Notes under the pieces: generated by a model | Told to the model about the DNA's origin: nothing | The model's input: the letters and a program-made list of their open reading frames with translations, nothing else | The model's database searches: none | Assembly: GCA_014803505.1 (NCBI GenBank) | Contig: JAAVBM010000123.1 | Span: 27,092-91,091 of the forward strand | Direction of reading: 5' to 3' | Source: a bacterium | GTDB taxonomy: Bacteria; Cyanobacteriota; Vampirovibrionia; Gastranaerophilales; Gastranaerophilaceae | DNA length: 64,000 nucleotides | In this document: piece by piece, positions 25,420 to 32,719 of the stretch | How the letters are laid out: the number at the start of each line of letters is the position of its first letter | How positions within the stretch are numbered: position 1 is the first letter of the stretch | Program-made: the position numbers and the translations under genes

Positions 25420-26526
25420 TTAAATAATCATTTTACCATTTTCATAAATAAGCTTACCATCGGCAAAGATTTTACCACCATTTTTCATATTCTTAATCAA
25501 ATCCCAATGCAAACCTGAAACATTCTTACCACCGGTTTCAGGATAAGAAGCTCCGACAGCCATATGAATAGCACCACCGATTTTTTCATCAAAAAGAATA
25601 TTACCTGTGATTTCCTGAATTTCATCGTTAGTACCAATAGCAATTTCGCCAATACCACGAGAACCCTCATCCATATTAAGCATAGCATTCAAAAATTCTT
25701 CACCTTTATCGGCTTCAGCTTTTACAACTTTGCCGTTTTCAATCCACAAATGCACCCCCTGTGCAGAATTGCCACGGTAATTTTGTGGATAGTCAAAATA
25801 GATTTCTCCATTGATACCGTCCTCAACCGGAGATGTGAAAACTTCGCCATCAGGATAATTATTAACCCCTGAACAACTAATCCATTTTCGACCTTCTACA
25901 TTAAAAGTAATATCAGTTTTTTCACCTGTAATTCTAACTTCTTTAACATTATTAAGATAATTAGCCCATTCTGTTTGTTTTTTATCCAATTCTTTCAATT
26001 TTGCAACAGGATCATCCAAATCTAGATAACAAGATTTGAATAGAAATTCTGAATACTCATCGAAAGACATTTTGGCTTCTTGAGCAAGTGCATGTGTTGG
26101 AACATCTGCAATAACCCATTTTGCAGTACCATCAGCCGAACGTTTCATAAGCATTTCTGAAAGTGGTTTTGTAGCCTTACCACGACGAGCAAGCTTAGTT
26201 AAATCAGCTCTTGCCATATTTTTAGTATTAAGAGGAGCACCAATTGAAATATATTTATCTACAGTTTCATATTCTAATTTTGTAATCGGATCTACATAAT
26301 CAAGCTGATCATCTGAAGCATATTTTAAAAACACTTCGGCTAAATCCCCAAATGATGTTCTAACCATTGGATTTCCGCCTTTTTCCAAAACTCTTTTATA
26401 AACAGCTTTAATTAAGTCTTTGGCATAAATTGATTCAGCACGAATCATAACTAAATCACCTTTTTGTACATCAGTTGAATAGTCGACAAGTACCTCAGCG
26501 TATTTGTCCCAAATTGTTTTTTGCAT
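25420..26526 (-). CDS. aminopeptidase, peptidase family M29
   Basis: A 368-residue metallo-aminopeptidase of the M29 (aminopeptidase T/PepS) family that removes N-terminal residues from peptides in the cytoplasm. Family hallmarks are the N-terminal YAEVLVDYSTDVQKGDLV, the metal-binding glutamate in NYPDGEVFTSPVED (about residue 224), the E-rich helix region NMDEGSRGIGEIAIGTN, GGAIHMAVGASYPETGG with a histidine ligand, and the final SGLHWDLI. The length is slightly below the usual 400-410. An AGGTAATT ribosome site precedes the ATG. It is a single-gene unit with the terminator at 25353-25388. Confidence 0.93.
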   Translation of the reverse strand: MQKTIWDKYAEVLVDYSTDVQKGDLVMIRAESIYAKDLIKAVYKRVLEKGGNPMVRTSFGDLAEVFLKYASDDQLDYVDPITKLEYETVDKYISIGAPLNTKNMARADLTKLARRGKATKPLSEMLMKRSADGTAKWVIADVPTHALAQEAKMSFDEYSEFLFKSCYLDLDDPVAKLKELDKKQTEWANYLNNVKEVRITGEKTDITFNVEGRKWISCSGVNNYPDGEVFTSPVEDGINGEIYFDYPQNYRGNSAQGVHLWIENGKVVKAEADKGEEFLNAMLNMDEGSRGIGEIAIGTNDEIQEITGNILFDEKIGGAIHMAVGASYPETGGKNVSGLHWDLIKNMKNGGKIFADGKLIYENGKMII

Positions 26527-26607
26527 AAAAATTACCTCTCTTCAGGTAAATTTTATACTATTTTTCAACCAATGTAAATACACCGAAAGAAGAGTTCGAT
26601 GTAAAAT

Positions 26608-26931
26608 TTAAAAATCTTTTGTTGCCATTATCAGTTTGTAATATAACTCTAACTCTTTTCTTGAGGAATTTTTAATAATTTCTATAAGTTCATCTTGTAA
26701 TGATGAAAGAGACTTCATATGTCCAAAATCAAATAAATCTTTGATATTAACCTTTAAAGCTTTGGCAAGTCTTTCTATATTTTCTTCTTTTGGGAGTTGT
26801 CCGCCATTTTCAAGCTTACACAGATTAGTAGTTTCCATACCAATAATCTCAGCTAAAGCAGCTTGTGTCAAGCTATTGCGTTTACGAAGTTCTTTTATTC
26901 TTTGCCCGAGTAATTTACTTAAAATTGCCAT
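26608..26931 (-). CDS. XRE-family transcriptional regulator
   Basis: A 107-residue regulator. A Cro/C1-type HTH covers residues 8-65 (LGQRIKELRKRNSLTQAALA, then METTNLCKLENGG, then NIERLAKALKVNIKDLF). A helical C-terminus follows, ending ELELYYKLIMATKDF. An AAAGGGCGAT ribosome site precedes the ATG. It diverges from the pseudopilin gene. The shared upstream region carries three GACAA half-sites (26989, 27002, 27021), which could be bound by this protein; that is inference. It differs clearly from the other XRE protein at 23775 and is not a duplicate. Confidence 0.85.
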   Translation of the reverse strand: MAILSKLLGQRIKELRKRNSLTQAALAEIIGMETTNLCKLENGGQLPKEENIERLAKALKVNIKDLFDFGHMKSLSSLQDELIEIIKNSSRKELELYYKLIMATKDF

Positions 26932-27115
26932 ATCGCCCTTTCTGTTAATAGAATACTCTCAACCAAATGAATTAAATATATCTTTTTACGACAATTACAC
27001 TTGACAAACTTGGCATAATATGACAACATGTAAATAGGAAGTTGGTACTAATCCATAAGTATTAGTCAAAAACTTGGGTTAATACAATATAGTTAACTAA
27101 GAAAGGTGAAAAATT

Positions 27116-27892
27116 ATGACAAAAAGATTCGGTTTTACTTTGGCAGAAGTATTGATCACTTTAGGTATTATTGGCGTAGTTGCAGCTATGACTATTCCTA
27201 CATTGATTGCAAATACCAATGGTGCAAAATTTAGATCTCAATTCAAAAAAACATTATCTACATTGAACCAAGCTGGTTTAATGGGTCAAGCTCAATATGA
27301 CTTCGATTATTCTGGCGCAACTGATGCTTGCGGCAGTTCTACAGCTTCAGATTATGCAGCAGAAAACCCGGAAGGAACAATGTCATTCTGTGCATTGCTT
27401 AATGGTACATTAACAGGTCAAACTGCAATGGGTACGGTTTCTGGAATCACAATGAAAACAACTGCTTCAGGCTCAACAGAAACTGCATCTTCATATGGTG
27501 ATAATATCACAGCTCATTCTCCACATGTTTTAACTAGTGTTAGTGATTGGTTAACTTATGCATTGGCTGATGGTTCTATTGTTGCGTTTAATAATGCTTC
27601 TAAGAGCGAGGCAGGTCAAGACTGTGCACTACCTCTAGGTACAAGAATGGATAGTACTTGGATTACTAATCACCCTCAATGTATGGGCTTTATCGATGTA
27701 AACGGTACAACATTACCAAATAAAGAAGTTTCTTGTACAACTGATTCTGATACAAATACAAATGTTGAGACTCCTTGTATCGTTAAAAATGATGCAAAAC
27801 ACATGACAGATATTTTCCCTGTTATTTTCCACGATGCAACTGTTGAACCTGCATCTAACGCAGCTAAATATGTATTAACAACTTCTAAATAG
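27116..27892 (+). CDS. type IV pilin/pseudopilin-like protein
   Basis: A 258-residue exported protein with a class III (prepilin) signal: short basic leader MTKRFG, cleavage before FTLAEVLITLGIIGV with Glu at +5 of the mature protein, then one long hydrophobic helix. The remainder is a Ser/Thr-rich periplasmic or surface domain with five or six cysteines (ATDACGSS, MSFCALL, GQDCALP, HPQCMGF, EVSCTTD, ETPCIVK). It would be processed by a prepilin peptidase and assembled into a pilus or type II-like secretion/uptake machine. No other pilus gene is in the window. AGAAAGGTG precedes the ATG. A terminator follows at 27942-27972. Confidence 0.88.
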   Translation: MTKRFGFTLAEVLITLGIIGVVAAMTIPTLIANTNGAKFRSQFKKTLSTLNQAGLMGQAQYDFDYSGATDACGSSTASDYAAENPEGTMSFCALLNGTLTGQTAMGTVSGITMKTTASGSTETASSYGDNITAHSPHVLTSVSDWLTYALADGSIVAFNNASKSEAGQDCALPLGTRMDSTWITNHPQCMGFIDVNGTTLPNKEVSCTTDSDTNTNVETPCIVKNDAKHMTDIFPVIFHDATVEPASNAAKYVLTTSK

Positions 27893-27941
27893 GCTTAATA
27901 TGTCAAAGTGATCGGATCGCTTTGATACGCTTTACATAACT

Positions 27942-27972
27942 AGAGGCAGAAATAATCTTTCTGCCTCTTTTT
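27942..27972 (+). terminator. terminator after the pseudopilin gene
   Basis: The stem AGAGGCAGAAA (27942-27952) with TTTCTGCCTCT (27958-27968) is followed by a T run. A second, imperfect hairpin (CAAAGTGATC with GATCGCTTTG, 27904-27924) lies just upstream of it. Confidence 0.85.
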
Positions 27973-27996
27973 CCTTATAAAAATATTCTTTAAAAA

Positions 27997-28800
27997 CTAA
28001 TCTTCCAATGATTCGTGTCCGGATTTATGAGATTTAAGAAGAACACCTCTTTTTGAAGTTTGAATAAAATCAATCATTTTTTCGATATATTCATTCATAG
28101 GAATTTCAGCTTTAATTTTTTCAATAGCTTGAGAAGTGTTATACTCTGGAGAAATCAGAAGTTTAAACGCTTCATTTGTAGCTGTTCTAACTTCTAGAGG
28201 AACACCTCTGCGTTTTAGTGCAATAACGTTGATTCCACGTGGAACTGGAGGTCTGCCTTCACCTTTTGAATAAGGTAAAATATCTTGACGGGAAGCAGAG
28301 AATCCGCTAACGATTGCCATATCACCGATTCTGATATTTTGGTGGAATACGCTCATTCCGCCAACAAATGCTCCAAACCCAACATGAACATGACCGCCCA
28401 AAGTTACAAGGTTTGCCAAAATAACTTGATCATCAAGAACACAGTTATGGGCAACGTGAGAACCAACCATCAATAAACATTTGTTACCAATTCTTGTTGT
28501 AAAATCACCACAAGCGGCACCTCTGTGAACAGTTACGTTTTCTTTGATAATAGTTTCATCACCAATAATAACTTTTGTGTCTTCACCTTTATAACCTAAG
28601 TCTTGAGGTTCAGAACCGATTGTTGCAAATGGAGAAATTGTACAATTTTTACCAATTTCAGCATGCTCAATATGAGCATTAGAGATAACTCTTGTTCCAC
28701 TACCAATCTTAACACCTTCACCAATTACAACGTAAGGTCCTATAATTGCATCTTCTGCGATTTGTGCTGAAGGATGAATTATTGCTGTTTTATCAATCAT
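27997..28800 (-). CDS. lpxA: UDP-N-acetylglucosamine O-acyltransferase
   Basis: A 267-residue left-handed beta-helix acyltransferase that performs the first step of lipid A synthesis, moving a hydroxyacyl chain from ACP to UDP-GlcNAc. Hexapeptide repeats begin at IIHPSAQIAEDAIIGPYV. The catalytic histidine lies in GSHVAHNCVLDD (about residue 122). GFSASRQDILPYSKGEGRPP and INVIALKRRG are conserved LpxA blocks, and the helical C-terminus is present. Its presence implies an outer membrane with LPS. An AAAGAGGG site precedes the ATG. No other lpx or fabZ gene is adjacent, so it stands apart from the usual lpxD-fabZ-lpxA-lpxB cluster. Confidence 0.95.
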   Translation of the reverse strand: MIDKTAIIHPSAQIAEDAIIGPYVVIGEGVKIGSGTRVISNAHIEHAEIGKNCTISPFATIGSEPQDLGYKGEDTKVIIGDETIIKENVTVHRGAACGDFTTRIGNKCLLMVGSHVAHNCVLDDQVILANLVTLGGHVHVGFGAFVGGMSVFHQNIRIGDMAIVSGFSASRQDILPYSKGEGRPPVPRGINVIALKRRGVPLEVRTATNEAFKLLISPEYNTSQAIEKIKAEIPMNEYIEKMIDFIQTSKRGVLLKSHKSGHESLED

Positions 28801-28887
28801 TTTATACCCTCTTTCTTATACTACCCATTATGTCAATTATAGTACAAACCTCAACAATATTGAAATCCTTTATATTATTTTAATATC

Positions 28888-29112
28888 CGATTCAGGATGA
28901 CAAGATTATTTGTTGTCGTTCCAGACTTGAGCCAAAATCTATTACTCTGAAGATGCTAGACCAGACCCTGAATCAAGTTCAGGGTGACGAGATTATTTGC
29001 AATCATTCCAGACTTGATCCGGAATCCATTACTTTGGAACACCAGACTAGACCCTGAATCTAGTTCAGGGTGACAAGATTATTTGTAGTCATTCCGGACT
29101 TGATCCGGAATC
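28888..29112. repeat. 86-bp tandem palindromic repeat array, three copies
   Basis: The 387-bp gap between lpxA and ftsY holds about 2.7 tandem units of 86-87 bp. Each unit contains two different palindromes: CCCTGAATCAAGTTCAGGG (28966-28984; copy at 29052-29070; partial at 28890) and TTCCRGACTTGATCCGGAA (29006-29024, 29092-29110; degenerate at 28919). The sequence between them (GTGACAAGATTATTTG...) is also conserved. The same unit recurs at 53.1-53.3 kb. It looks like a dispersed REP/MITE-type family and has no coding capacity. Confidence 0.85.
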
Positions 29113-29172
29113 TATCAATTTGATAATAAAAACCAGACAAAAAATACCAAAATAGATAAAAAAGCACTTTTA

Positions 29173-29181
29173 TGATATTAT
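29173..29181 (+). promoter_or_regulatory. extended -10 promoter of ftsY, probably leaderless
   Basis: TGA followed by TATTAT (29176-29181) ends 6 nt before the ftsY ATG, with no Shine-Dalgarno sequence between. Confidence 0.55.
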
Positions 29182-29187
29182 GCAGCT

Positions 29188-30105
29188 ATGTTCGGATTTT
29201 TTAAAAATAAAATTGATGATTTAAAACAAACTGTTTCCAACACAGCTCGTTCGCTCGTTGGAAATGTTCTGTCCAATATTGATGAAAACGAAGAAGAATA
29301 CTCTGAATTTGCTCTTGATGATATCGAAGATACATTGATTAGTGCAGATTTAGGTGTAGGATATGCTGCGGAACTTGTAGATAATTTAAGAGCTAAGAAA
29401 AATGCAAAACCTTCTGAACTCAAAAATTATCTGAAAGAAGAATTCAATAAAACTCTTCTTGCAGCAGGAAATCCTACTCTAAATTACAATGAAAATGAAC
29501 TAAATATATATTTTATTACAGGCGTAAACGGAGCAGGCAAAACAACTCTTATAGCTAAATTGGCATATCAATTTAAGCAAGAAGGTAAAAAAGTCCTTAT
29601 TGCAGCAGGAGATACCTTCCGAGCAGCTGCAGAAGAACAACTAAATATTTGGTCAGAAAGAGCAGGTGCTGATATTGTTCGACGAGACAAAGCCGATCCA
29701 GCATCAGTGGTTTACGAAGCAATTCAAAAAGCCAAATCCGAAAATTATGATATTATTCTTGTGGATACAGCAGGACGACTTCAGAATAAATTCAACCTTA
29801 TGGAAGAATTGAAAAAAATTAAAACTGTTATTGATAAACAAGCTCCTGAATCGTTACGTGAAAGTATCCTTGTAATTGATGCAAATACAGGTCAAAACGG
29901 TTTACAACAGGCAAAAGTATTTTCCGAAGCCGTTAATCTTACATCCGTTGCATTAACAAAGCTTGATGGAAGTGCAAAAGGTGCAATAATTATTGCTATC
30001 GCTAAAGAAATGAATTTACCTGTTAAACTTGTCGGAGTTGGCGAAAAAATGGAAGATTTAAAAGCGTTTAACCCTGAAGATTTTATTAACGCACTCTTTG
30101 ACTAA
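29188..30105 (+). CDS. ftsY: signal recognition particle receptor FtsY
   Basis: A 305-residue SRP GTPase that receives ribosome-nascent-chain complexes at the membrane. It has the helical N domain (residues 1-95), then the G domain with GVNGAGKTTLIAKLA (P loop, about residues 112-126), DTFRAAAEEQL, ILVDTAGRLQNK, ALTKLDGSAKG and the closing GVGEKMEDLKAFNPEDF. The acidic A domain of E. coli FtsY is absent, as in many bacteria. The start is the first ATG after an extended -10 element and has no ribosome site. The M14 peptidase gene follows after 9 bp. Confidence 0.96.
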   Translation: MFGFFKNKIDDLKQTVSNTARSLVGNVLSNIDENEEEYSEFALDDIEDTLISADLGVGYAAELVDNLRAKKNAKPSELKNYLKEEFNKTLLAAGNPTLNYNENELNIYFITGVNGAGKTTLIAKLAYQFKQEGKKVLIAAGDTFRAAAEEQLNIWSERAGADIVRRDKADPASVVYEAIQKAKSENYDIILVDTAGRLQNKFNLMEELKKIKTVIDKQAPESLRESILVIDANTGQNGLQQAKVFSEAVNLTSVALTKLDGSAKGAIIIAIAKEMNLPVKLVGVGEKMEDLKAFNPEDFINALFD

Positions 30106-30114
30106 GGAGGAAAT

Positions 30115-30765
30115 TTGAGAAAAGTTTTAGAATCAGCTGAAACCGCACTTGGAAATAAAATAGAGTTAATCGGAAATAACCAAAAAGATTGTCCGTTAAT
30201 TATTGGAGTCTTTCACGGTGACGAGCCTCAGGGAAAATATTTGATTGATAAATATTTGGACGAAGCAGGTGATTTTAATAACTTGCTTTTTATTCCCTGC
30301 CTGAATCCTGACGGTATGAAATCCAATACCAGATGCAATTCTAACAATGTTGACCTGAACAGAAACTTTCCAACCGAAAACTGGGGCAGAAATGAGGGAG
30401 AAAACGCAACTTGCGACGACGAAACAACCGCTTACTACGGCGGAAAATCTCCGGCAAGCGAAATCGAAACACAATTTGTTATAAATATAATAAAAAAATA
30501 TGCTCCAAGCATAATTATAACCTTGCATGCACCGTACAAAGTTGTTAACTACGACGGTCCGGCGGAAAATATAGCAGAACAAATTGCCGAAATTATAAAC
30601 TATCCTGCAGAAGGAAGTATCGGCTACCCTACTCCCGGAAGTTTCGGGACATATTGCGGAGTTGAGAGAAATATTCCTACAATTACCCTTGAACTTGACG
30701 AAGAAATTCCTGTTTCCGACTTGTATCCGCCAATAAAAAAAATATTCACCCTATTAAACAATTAA
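30115..30765 (+). CDS. M14-family zinc carboxypeptidase (MpaA-like)
   Basis: A 216-residue M14 metallopeptidase. The zinc-binding pair is H-G-D-E in GVFHGDEPQG (about residues 32-41) with the third ligand His in ITLHAPY. The substrate-binding NNVDLNRNFPTENW matches the carboxypeptidase Arg/Asn block, and the catalytic Glu is in TITLELDEE. The compact length and sequence resemble murein peptide amidase MpaA, which cuts gamma-D-Glu-diaminopimelate bonds in recycled peptidoglycan peptides. No signal peptide is seen, in line with a cytoplasmic recycling role. It starts with TTG after a strong AAGGAGG site, 9 bp after ftsY. Confidence 0.85.
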   Translation: MRKVLESAETALGNKIELIGNNQKDCPLIIGVFHGDEPQGKYLIDKYLDEAGDFNNLLFIPCLNPDGMKSNTRCNSNNVDLNRNFPTENWGRNEGENATCDDETTAYYGGKSPASEIETQFVINIIKKYAPSIIITLHAPYKVVNYDGPAENIAEQIAEIINYPAEGSIGYPTPGSFGTYCGVERNIPTITLELDEEIPVSDLYPPIKKIFTLLNN

Positions 30766-30822
30766 TATGAATTAAAAATACACTTTTTTTGTGTTAGGAT
30801 GAAGGAAAAATGAGGGATTATT

Positions 30823-32199
30823 ATGAGACTTTTTAACTCTTACACAAACAATGTAGAAGAATTCACACCTATTGACGGTAATAAAGTAAAAATGTATGTT
30901 TGCGGACCTACTGTATACGATTTTGCACACTTGGGACACGCAAGGTGTTACATTACTTGGGACGTTTTATACAGATATTTGAAATTCAGAGGTTACGATG
31001 TAACATACTGCCGTAACGTAACCGACGTTGATGACAAAATACTAAAAAAAGCAGATAAAGAAGGAAAAACACCAACCGAAGTTTCACAATACTGGTATAA
31101 ACAATTTGAAAATTCAATGAAATCATTAAACACACTTAAACCTGACGTTGAGCCTTTTGCAACAAAAACTTTGGGCGAAATGATTTCTATTGTAAAAGAC
31201 TTAATTACAAACGGTTATGCCTATGAATCAAATGGTGATGTGTATTTTAGAGTTAAAAAATTCTCAAAATACGGACAACTTTCAAAACAACCGATAGACC
31301 AATTGGAAAGCGGTGCGAGAATCGAAGTTGGTGAACAAAAAGAAGATCCGTTGGATTTCGCATTATGGAAAAAAGATGAAAAATTCGGATACAATTCACC
31401 TTGGGGCGTAGGGCGTCCGGGATGGCACATTGAATGTTCCGCTATGAGCAGAAAATATTTAGGTAAAACTATCGATATCCATGCCGGTGGTGCAGACTTG
31501 ATATTCCCGCATCACGAAAACGAAATCGCTCAATCTGAATGTGCAAACGATTGTAAATTCGTAAACTACTGGTTACATAACGGATTCGTAACTATCAACA
31601 AAGAAAAAATGTCTAAATCTTTAGGAAATTTCTTGACTATAGACGATATGTTAAAAAATTACGATGCAAACACTTTAAGATTATTCATTCTAACTAACCA
31701 CTACAGAATGCCTGTTGAATTCTCTGATGAAGCTCTTACTGCAGCTCAAGCAGGTGCAAAACGTTTAACAAACGCTAAGCAAACTCCAATAAATGAAGAT
31801 CTCGATATTACAACAACAGAAGAATATAAAGCATTTGTTGAAGCAATGGATGAAGATTTGAATACTTCAAAAGCTCTTGCAATCTTGTTTGACCTTGCAA
31901 CACGCGCAAATAAAGATGAAAAAGATGCATATACAATCTTATACAAACTTGGAACTACACTTGGCTTTACATTTGAAAAAGCTTCTGTTTCCGAAGAAGA
32001 TTTGAAAAATGCTGCAGCTCACGTATCAAAAGTTCTGGGACAAGAATTTGCATCAATGGATGAAGTGATTGAACTCCGCAAACAAGCTCGCGCAGAAAAG
32101 AATTGGGATGTTGCTGATAAAATCAGAATCGCATTAGACGAAGTAGGAATCATTCTAAAAGACACCAAAGAAGGAACTACAATTGAATTAAAAGGATAG
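30823..32199 (+). CDS. cysS: cysteinyl-tRNA synthetase
   Basis: A 458-residue class I synthetase that charges tRNA-Cys. It has MYVCGPTVYDFAHLGHAR with a zinc-binding Cys and the HIGH signature (HLGH), FALWKKD, GRPGWHIECSAM, the zinc ligands in FPHHENEIAQSE, and KMSKSLGNF at about residue 264. The helical C-terminal domain ends ADKIRIALDEVGIILKDTKEGT, characteristic of CysRS. A GAGGGAT site precedes the ATG. It is probably the last gene of an ftsY-M14-cysS unit closed by the hairpin at 32226-32258. Confidence 0.96.
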   Translation: MRLFNSYTNNVEEFTPIDGNKVKMYVCGPTVYDFAHLGHARCYITWDVLYRYLKFRGYDVTYCRNVTDVDDKILKKADKEGKTPTEVSQYWYKQFENSMKSLNTLKPDVEPFATKTLGEMISIVKDLITNGYAYESNGDVYFRVKKFSKYGQLSKQPIDQLESGARIEVGEQKEDPLDFALWKKDEKFGYNSPWGVGRPGWHIECSAMSRKYLGKTIDIHAGGADLIFPHHENEIAQSECANDCKFVNYWLHNGFVTINKEKMSKSLGNFLTIDDMLKNYDANTLRLFILTNHYRMPVEFSDEALTAAQAGAKRLTNAKQTPINEDLDITTTEEYKAFVEAMDEDLNTSKALAILFDLATRANKDEKDAYTILYKLGTTLGFTFEKASVSEEDLKNAAAHVSKVLGQEFASMDEVIELRKQARAEKNWDVADKIRIALDEVGIILKDTKEGTTIELKG

Positions 32200-32225
32200 A
32201 TTCAAAAATTCAAAATATATAAACT

Positions 32226-32258
32226 AAAAAAGAAGAGATATTATTTCTCTTCTTTTTT
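32226..32258 (+). terminator. terminator after cysS, overlapping the AbrB-like gene 3' end
   Basis: The stem AAAAAAGAAGAGA (32226-32238) with TCTCTTCTTTTTT (32246-32258). The 3' arm lies inside the last codons (KKEEK) of the minus-strand AbrB-type gene, so the Lys/Glu tail and the terminator share the same DNA. Confidence 0.8.
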
Positions 32259-32402
32259 TACTTTTTTAATTTTAATTCCGTCAGCCTCAATCTCAATGGA
32301 AACCTCATCGCGAACAGGGTTAATGTTCAACCCGTCCAATATAGCTTTTGGAATAATAACTCCCCAACTGGTTCCTATATTTCTTATTTTTTTTATAATC
32401 AT
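32241..32402 (-). CDS. AbrB/MazE-type (SpoVT-AbrB fold) DNA-binding protein
   Basis: A 53-residue protein made of a single swapped-hairpin AbrB domain. IRNIGTSWGVIIPKAILDGL is the classic (K/R)-x-G-(N/T)-S-(W)-(G)-V-x-(I/L)-P motif; NPVRDEVSIEIEADGIKIKK completes the fold. Such proteins act as dimeric DNA-binding repressors or as antitoxins of MazF-type toxins. No MazF lies next to it. Instead it diverges from a 63-residue unknown across a region with four ATTATAAT palindromes, which are probable binding sites. The C-terminal KKVKKEEK tail is encoded by the cysS terminator arm. No clear ribosome site precedes the ATG. Confidence 0.85.
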   Translation of the reverse strand: MIIKKIRNIGTSWGVIIPKAILDGLNINPVRDEVSIEIEADGIKIKKVKKEEK

Positions 32403-32415
32403 ATCTATGCCTTAT

Positions 32416-32479
32416 ATTATAATACACATTATAATTATATAATAGATTCTTGACATTTTATTATAATATATATTATAAT
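32416..32479. promoter_or_regulatory. paired ATTATAAT operators and promoter
   Basis: The palindrome ATTATAAT occurs at 32416-32423, 32428-32435, 32460-32467 and 32472-32479: two pairs, each with a 12-bp period. A promoter for the plus-strand gene (TTGACA at 32450-32455, 18-bp spacer, TATAAT at 32474-32479) overlaps the second pair, so a bound protein would block it. The neighbouring AbrB-like protein is the obvious candidate. Confidence 0.65.
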
Positions 32480-32506
32480 ATTTATAATAATAAAGGAAGG
32501 CAAATT

Positions 32507-32698
32507 ATGAAAAGAATAAACTCACTGGATGACAAATTTAACGAAATAACTTTCAGCATAAATAAGCTGTACTGCCTACTTCACGTCGCAAAGATTTACA
32601 CAGAAGACAAAGGTGTTTGCAATCAAGAAATATCCAATATCGATACATTAATGGATGTCCTTGTCAAAGAAATAGATACACTTATTTCCTACATTTGA
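32507..32698 (+). CDS. small hypothetical protein, divergent from AbrB-like gene
   Basis: A 63-residue, probably all-helical cytoplasmic protein with no family I recognise. It reads like a small four-helix-type or coiled dimer: DDKFNEITFSINKLYCLLHVA, then IDTLMDVLVKEIDTLISYI. An upstream in-frame ATG at 32450 would add 19 tyrosine- and asparagine-rich residues encoded by the operator DNA. I reject it because AAGGAAGG precedes 32507. It is transcribed from a consensus promoter overlapping the ATTATAAT pairs. Together with the divergent AbrB-type gene it could be a toxin-antitoxin-like or self-regulating module; there is no direct evidence of toxicity. Confidence 0.55.
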   Translation: MKRINSLDDKFNEITFSINKLYCLLHVAKIYTEDKGVCNQEISNIDTLMDVLVKEIDTLISYI

Positions 32699-32707
32699 TA
32701 TTTGTCA

Positions 32708-32713
32708 TATAAT
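32708..32713 (+). promoter_or_regulatory. -10 element of the SpoIID-like gene, probably leaderless
   Basis: TATAAT ends 6 nt before the ATG at 32720, with no ribosome site. An apparent TTG start at 32702 lies upstream of this element and would not be on the transcript. Confidence 0.55.
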
Positions 32714-32719
32714 AAACTT

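Noticed and set aside
28888..29112. CRISPR-like spacing of repeats
   Set aside because: The repeat unit is 86 bp in full with no unique spacers, and no cas genes are present.
32450..32506. Upstream ATG extending the 63-residue protein
   Set aside because: The added residues are encoded by the promoter and ATTATAAT operators; the -10 box lies downstream of this ATG.
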